Assembly: GCF_031755915.1 (NCBI RefSeq)
Contig: NC_083385.1
Coordinates: forward strand, 10,375,001 to 10,439,000
Length of the DNA: 64,000 nt
Direction: 5' to 3'
From: Ziziphus jujuba
Lineage: Eukaryota; Streptophyta; Magnoliopsida; Rosales; Rhamnaceae
Shown here: positions 59,290-64,000 of the stretch, one piece after another
Layout of the letters: each line of letters begins with the position of its first letter
How positions within the stretch are numbered: the first letter of the stretch is position 1
Notes under the pieces: model-generated
What the model was told of the DNA's origin: nothing
Databases searched by the model: none
Seen by the model: only the letters and a program-made list of their open reading frames with translations
Translations under genes and position numbers: made by a program

Positions 59290-60352
59290 TCAGTTAGTCT
59301 GTGACTCTGAAAGCTTGGAAGCTGTTTTCTTTTTCTTACGGACTTTATCAGTACCTCTTTCTGTATATGTGAATTCTTCTTCTGTTCAGTATAGTTTATC
59401 CTCTTCTCCTTCTTCTTCTACTTTTACTTACTTTCTTTCTTCTTCTCTATCTGTTCCTTAATTGCAGCCGAAACACAGAAGTTGGAGTAAACATGCAGGA
59501 AATAGAGGTGCACCTTTAGTACTCTGCCTACTGTCTACATATATACAATCTCTCTCTGTGGTCACTGGCCAGTGATTTGGACCCACCCTCACTCCCCAAC
59601 ATAATTTTTTTTTTTTTTTAAATGGGGTCCTCATATACAGCTCTACCTTAACAGTTTACACTGGCATGCAGAATAAAACTCTCTACCTTGCTCCACAGAC
59701 AAAAACCCACATACACACCAAAAGGAAAAATATACTTCAATAGTAAGAGAGTGGAAAGGCACCTAATGAGTCTATGCTTAAGCTGGCAAAGCTGGAGTCT
59801 AGCAAATTCATCTGGGGTTGGGTTCAACAGCTCTCAATTATCTGAACTTAGGACCATTTTCTATTTATTGTTTGTTGTTTTATATAAATAGTTGCATTTT
59901 TAATTTTCTTCAATTATCTTTTCCTTTGTATTAAGATTACATTTTTTTTTTTTTAAAGATAAATTGACTTTAAAAAACTGAAGTCTCCATGAGTGAAGAG
60001 TAGAGCTCATTACTTGAACCTTGAAACAAAAATTCTATACTTGGTAATGCATTTTCTAGGACCACGTTGGACTGGGACATATATGATAAGTCATACTGTT
60101 GGTATTTCAAAATTGGCCTTCCGATCTGCACAAATATTCTTTACAAAAAACTTGTACATTTACTCTGTTTGAAATGTTCATGCAAATTAGCAGTATGGCT
60201 TTTTGATTACCATTTTGTTTGAAGTTTTAAATTATACTGAACTTGAATACATTGACATGTACAAGGCAGAAAGTTAATGCATCTTTTGGTCAACAAAGAA
60301 CCTTGAGGAGATTTCATCAAAAAAAAGAAACTTGAGGGGAGTACCAAGTCTT

Positions 60353-60444
60353 GGAATTACCAAATCCCTCTCACAAAACCTGTCACATTATATGGGTTCC
60401 ATGAGGATCCTATGAACGTCTGTGAGAGGGAACTTGGTAGTTCC
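60353..60444. repeat. Imperfect inverted repeat (23-24 nt arms, 45-nt loop)
   Basis: The left arm GGAATTACCAAATCCCTC (60353 on, running to CACA at 60375) pairs with the right arm 60421-60444, whose reverse complement starts GGAACTACCAAGTTCCCTC. Only three or four positions mismatch. It could be a small transposon-derived hairpin; nothing shows that it is transcribed. Confidence 0.75.
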
Positions 60445-62017
60445 GGATCACTATTTTTTTTTTTTTTTTTTTTTTTTGAGGGGATGCAAAAAGTAATGGT
60501 TTATATTCCTTAGTTAATTCTCATAAGATGTTTCTTTTCAAGATGAGGAATATAGTGCCATTTACCTTTCGTACTTGTTGAGTCGAATTGCAAATTTTCA
60601 AGCAGAAGAAATTTGAGAAATTAAATTTCAAACAGTGAGGGAAGGGCATGCAAGTGCGAAAGTTTTTTTGTCTGCAATATCATCTTTTCACTGCATACAT
60701 GAACTTTCGTGGAAGCAGGAAGTGTGCACACATTGTTCAGGGTTTGGCGTGGCCTGTTTTTGAGTCATCTGCCAATTACTGCTCTTTTTTCTTTTCTTTT
60801 TTTTTTTCTTTTTTTTTTTAATTAAAAAGAAAAAACTGTGCTTTCCATATTGAATATATACATTTGATAAATTAGGGGAGGGATTTTAGCATAAAGTCAA
60901 CCCCCGGGGGTTATTATCATTAACCTATACAAGTAATAATAATAAATTAAATTAAAATCACTTTTGGTAATGCCTTAAAAAAATTAAAATTACTCAATGA
61001 CTAAAAAATTCTTCGAATTCAATGTAATTAGGCAATGAATTGATTTATAATCGTCTAAGTGTATGTTTTGTGGAACTACTTGAGGTGCAATTTTCATTAT
61101 GTGTTTAGCATAAAGGAAGCTTCTTACATGTTTCTGAAATTTTGGCACCATTAATTTCTTTCATCTAAGTTGGAAAACGTTGTGGATTTTAATGGTTTTC
61201 CCAAAAACATAGAGAATTTTGATCAAGAAAACAAATCCTAATTTTTCGTACTTTAATTTCTTTATTACAATTGCAAGCGACACAAGCTTCAATTCTAAGC
61301 AATCAAGCTAGCCAGAGTAATATTTAGTGGAAAACCAGAGCCCAACGGAACTTCCTAGAAATTTCCAAGAAGCAACACAGAATTTTTTAACAAGCAGAGA
61401 ACGAATGAGTAACGAACCCTTATACAGAAGCCTCGTCAAGGGAATTCGTACTTTGTATTAGACTGATTATTTAGAAAAGCTATGAAGCTTCATTGCTACT
61501 TCATTTGTTGCTGTCTTTCTTCTTATATACTCTGTTTTATTAGGACCTGCACAGCACTAGCTAACAATATAAACCACACCCTACAACCAGCATTACCGTT
61601 ATATGTGTACTTTTATAGGAAAAAAAGAAAAAAAAAGTTGTTTGAACAGTTTGAATTTGATCGATTTCAAAATGCGATCCGGTTTTAACGTCAAAACCAG
61701 TTATCCAACAAAAAGACAGACAATAACCGTTGAAGTTTTTGATTATTCCCGAAATGTCAATTTGAGAAGCAGATAGATTTTCCCTTCATTCCCCCACTCT
61801 TGACAACCTTAATAAATGTCGCAGATTCATAAATCCTTTTTGCATGTCCTCTTTTTATGCGATTTAAATTCGTTATTTACTTTTCCTAAACCATTGCGTG
61901 AAAAGGAAACCAAAATGAAAACGAACAAAGGCTCTACAGCCTAAATTTCTTCAATGCCATCGAAGGTTCGGAATAAGAACACTTTTTTCTTTTTTTCTTT
62001 TTTGGTAATTGGACTTG

Positions 62018-62376
62018 GATCATCTTCAAGTGACTTTTTGAAAATAAAAAGCATATGTCATATATATCATATAATAAAGAACATCTTTAAATATAAAAAA
62101 TAAAATTTTTAAATTTTTTTCAATAATATTTTTTATTTTTATTTTTTAATAATAAATAATATTTAAAATATATTAACATAATATAATAGTTTTGAAATTT
62201 AATAAGTATTAAATAATATTAGATATAAAAAATATTTATGATTTTTTAATTTGGATAGCCAAATTTATTTTCTATTTTAAAATATTAAAATATTAAATAA
62301 ATTAAAATTTATTTTTAAAAATTAACTTTTCAAAATAAAAAATTTATAATATATAAAAAGGCCATTGAAAATGGGC
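62018..62376. mobile_element. Degenerate MITE, copy 2 of the family at 40239-40648
   Basis: The left end GATCATCTTCAAGTGACTTT matches about 19 of 24 terminal bases of copy 1, and both share an internal ATAATAAAGAACATC block at the same distance from the end. The right end (AAAGGCCATTGAAAATGGGC) is a weaker inverted match. The interior is almost pure AT. The target duplication is unclear, so the exact ends are approximate. Confidence 0.55.
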
Positions 62377-62716
62377 TTAGAGAACTTTGGATGCCATTTA
62401 ATTCCTAATAATAATAATAATAATAATAGCGATAATAATCCAAAAGAAATTACAGTCGATTTTTATGTTAGATAACAAGACTTGTTGGGCTCGGTGTTAA
62501 ACTGGGTTGGGACGGTAGATATTTGTTGGGCCATAGCTTGGATTAGTTCTTTGTTCACAAGCCCAATTTCACAACCCACAATAAGCTAGCTGAGGGGCTC
62601 CTGCTGGGGTCTTAATCAATTATTTCGACCCTGTGGAATTAATTAAACAGATATGTAATCTTCTCAGAATGTTGTATAATGGTAGATTATTTTGTAATTT
62701 AAATAAACTTATTCCG

Positions 62717-62851
62717 GCCCAATCTTCTAGTCCTGTGGTCAAGTGGGTGATACATGTCCACCATACTCAGGTTCGAGAAAGAGGCAGGGCACCAAACAAC
62801 CAGGAAAAAAAAAACTTATTCCGTCTCTCTCAAAAAATAATAATAATAAAT
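62717..62851 (+). mobile_element. tRNA-derived SINE flanked by a 16-bp direct repeat
   Basis: An RNA polymerase III type box A (TGGTCAAGTGGG, 62736-62747) and box B (GGTTCGAGA, 62770-62778), about 22 bases apart, are followed by an A tail. The body lies between two perfect 16-bp copies of AAATAAACTTATTCCG (62701-62716 and 62852-62867). A third partial copy (AAACTTATTCCG, ending at 62823) sits right after the first A run, so either the tail was extended by a second event or the insertion ended there. No coding content. Confidence 0.7.
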
Positions 62852-63295
62852 AAATAAACTTATTCCGTCCAAAAATAAAACATTCTTCTAGAAATTCACC
62901 CACATAAAAAAGAAAAAAGAAAGAAACATTCTTCTAGAAACCATTGCCAACGACTTCTGATAACACCCATAACTGAATACAGAAAATCATCCAAACATTT
63001 AGAAATTTGAAATGCCCGACATCTACAAGCATGAGAATTACGTATCCCCTTTCACCAAAACAAAAGTGAATTATGAATCCCAGTCTAATAAAACAAAAAC
63101 TACACTGCCAAGACGACCAACAATAAAGTAGCAAAATCAAGCAAATAATCTCTTGTTGGTCGCAAAACCATCAAGCACAAGTACATATAAAATTTAGCTG
63201 AGAACCACAAAAGAGACTACATGAAACGCATCAGCAGCAACACATATTATACCGTGCATTGATCAAATGCAGAGTGAAAATCTGGAGGTACAAGT

Positions 63296-63971
63296 CTAAT
63301 ACTCGTACTCCTGAGAAAGTGACCTTTCTGAGCGACGATGCTCGCGATCCAGATCTCGAGTTCTCTCCCGTGACTCAGATGGTCCACGTTCATAATGGTA
63401 ATCATCTGTTCGATCATAACGATCGTTTCCATGCTCATGATAATGATCATAACGGTCATCGTTATCCTGAACCTCCAAATTATCATACTGCCCACGACGA
63501 CGCTCATAGTGCTCATGCTCTGGTTGCTCATACCACCCTTGATCATCTTCTGGTGCAGCATGATCATAATCCCGCTCTCTTTCACCATGTCGGTCGTGGT
63601 CCCTTGACTCCCTATCACGGAACCGGTTGTGGTCATTATCAGGTTCCTCAACATCATAATCCCTGTCCCTTTCACGAGGGCGATCTCGATCACGCTCTCG
63701 ATCTCTATCTCTATCCCGGTCACGCTCATAGTCGCGACCACGATCCCGTCCTCTATCACGTTCACGAGGCCGGTCACGTTCACGACCACGATCTCTTTCC
63801 CTTTCTCTATCTCTGTCCCTGTTCTTATCACGATCCCTGTGGTGTCTGTCCTCCCTATGATCACGATCCCTAGACTTATCATGCGAGCGAGAGCGTTCAT
63901 GTGACTTCTCTCGTGACTTCTCTCGTTCTCTCTCCCTGTCCCTTCCCCTTTCCCGTGATTTTTCCCTATCC
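63296..63971 (-). CDS. U1 snRNP 70 kDa-like protein, last exon (partial)
   Basis: The terminal exon starts after a TTGTTCAG acceptor at 63972-63973 and codes for about 225 residues ending SERSLSQEYEY; the gene continues beyond the window to the right. The first two-thirds is a continuous Arg/Asp/Glu/Ser-rich array (repeats of RDRDRER and SREKSRE type). The last third is Asp/His/Tyr/Glu-rich (DNDDRYDHYHEHGNDRYD). Plant U1-70K has this kind of Arg-Asp/Arg-Glu tail after its RNA-recognition motif, with a short acidic/His-rich end, and acts in 5' splice-site recognition with SR proteins. The RRM is not in the window, so other RD/RE-rich splicing proteins remain possible. The dense repeats also open long shadow frames on both strands. 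Confidence 0.6.
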
Positions 63972-64000
63972 CTGAACAATATCAATCTCATCAGTACAGC

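Larger units (their letters stand above)
59290..63295. other. Intergenic region between the TauE/SafE gene and the U1-70K-like gene
   Basis: The left 200 bases are the TauE/SafE leader with (TTC)n-rich sequence. There is no coding gene. The region contains a hairpin repeat, a MITE copy and a SINE (listed), many poly(T) tracts, and TGGGCY-like motifs near 62486, 62526 and 62560. The last 350 bases are probably the 3' untranslated region of the U1-70K-like gene. Confidence 0.55.

Noticed and set aside
63259..63873. 204-codon plus-strand His/Asp-rich frame
   Set aside because: Complement shadow of the Arg/Asp/Glu-rich exon on the minus strand, whose splice acceptor and C-terminus are coherent.

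Overview
The window is nuclear DNA of a flowering plant, most likely a eudicot. It has short exons split by AT-rich GT-AG introns, long AT-rich intergenic stretches with (TA)n and poly(A/T) tracts, plant-type transposons, and plant-specific genes. I cannot name the species.

Layout, left to right: (1) 1-3.9 kb, AT-rich, no supported gene. (2) 4.0-10.0 kb, minus strand, a complete 16-exon SDH1 gene (mitochondrial succinate dehydrogenase flavoprotein subunit), including one GC-AG intron. (3) 12.07-18.94 kb, a full-length Ty1/copia LTR retrotransposon on the plus strand, flanked by a perfect 5-bp target duplication and dead (at least ten in-frame stops, two frameshifts, lost protease and integrase active-site residues). 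(4) 18.9-24.0 kb, intergenic, with a three-copy tandem repeat of about 350-390 bp. (5) 24.0-27.7 kb, minus strand, an 8-exon CYP90B1/DWF4 gene (brassinosteroid C-22 hydroxylase). (6) 27.7-39.4 kb, a long gene-poor stretch with a CACGTG cluster and a 780-bp hAT-like non-autonomous element. (7) 39.4-42.1 kb, minus strand, a two-exon gene for a small, uncharacterised two-helix membrane protein. It sits head to head with (8) a LIKE-COV (DUF502) gene on the plus strand at 42.6-44.1 kb, and the two share a compact promoter carrying TGGGCY and E2F-type motifs. (9) 44.9-51.4 kb, minus strand, a complete 15-exon DDM1 chromatin-remodeller gene, convergent with LIKE-COV. (10) 52-55 kb, extremely AT-rich non-coding DNA. 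(11) 55.3-59.3 kb, minus strand, a complete 12-exon TauE/SafE-family transporter gene. (12) 59.3-63.3 kb, intergenic, with a hairpin repeat, a second copy of a MITE family and a tRNA-derived SINE. (13) 63.3-64.0 kb, minus strand, the last exon of an Arg/Asp/Glu-rich nuclear protein, probably U1-70K.

The genes are functionally unrelated neighbours, as is normal in plants: respiration, hormone synthesis, vascular patterning/trafficking, heterochromatin maintenance, membrane transport and splicing. I rebuilt exon structures by hand from splice sites and reading phase. SDH1, CYP90B1, LIKE-COV, DDM1 and TauE/SafE all close into uninterrupted frames of family-typical length. I found no convincing new multi-gene system. 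The most interesting items are the CACGTG array in the retrotransposon leader together with its missing primer-binding site, the deamination-like decay of that element, the uncharacterised small membrane protein, the shared promoter, and a 30-nt G run in a transporter intron.
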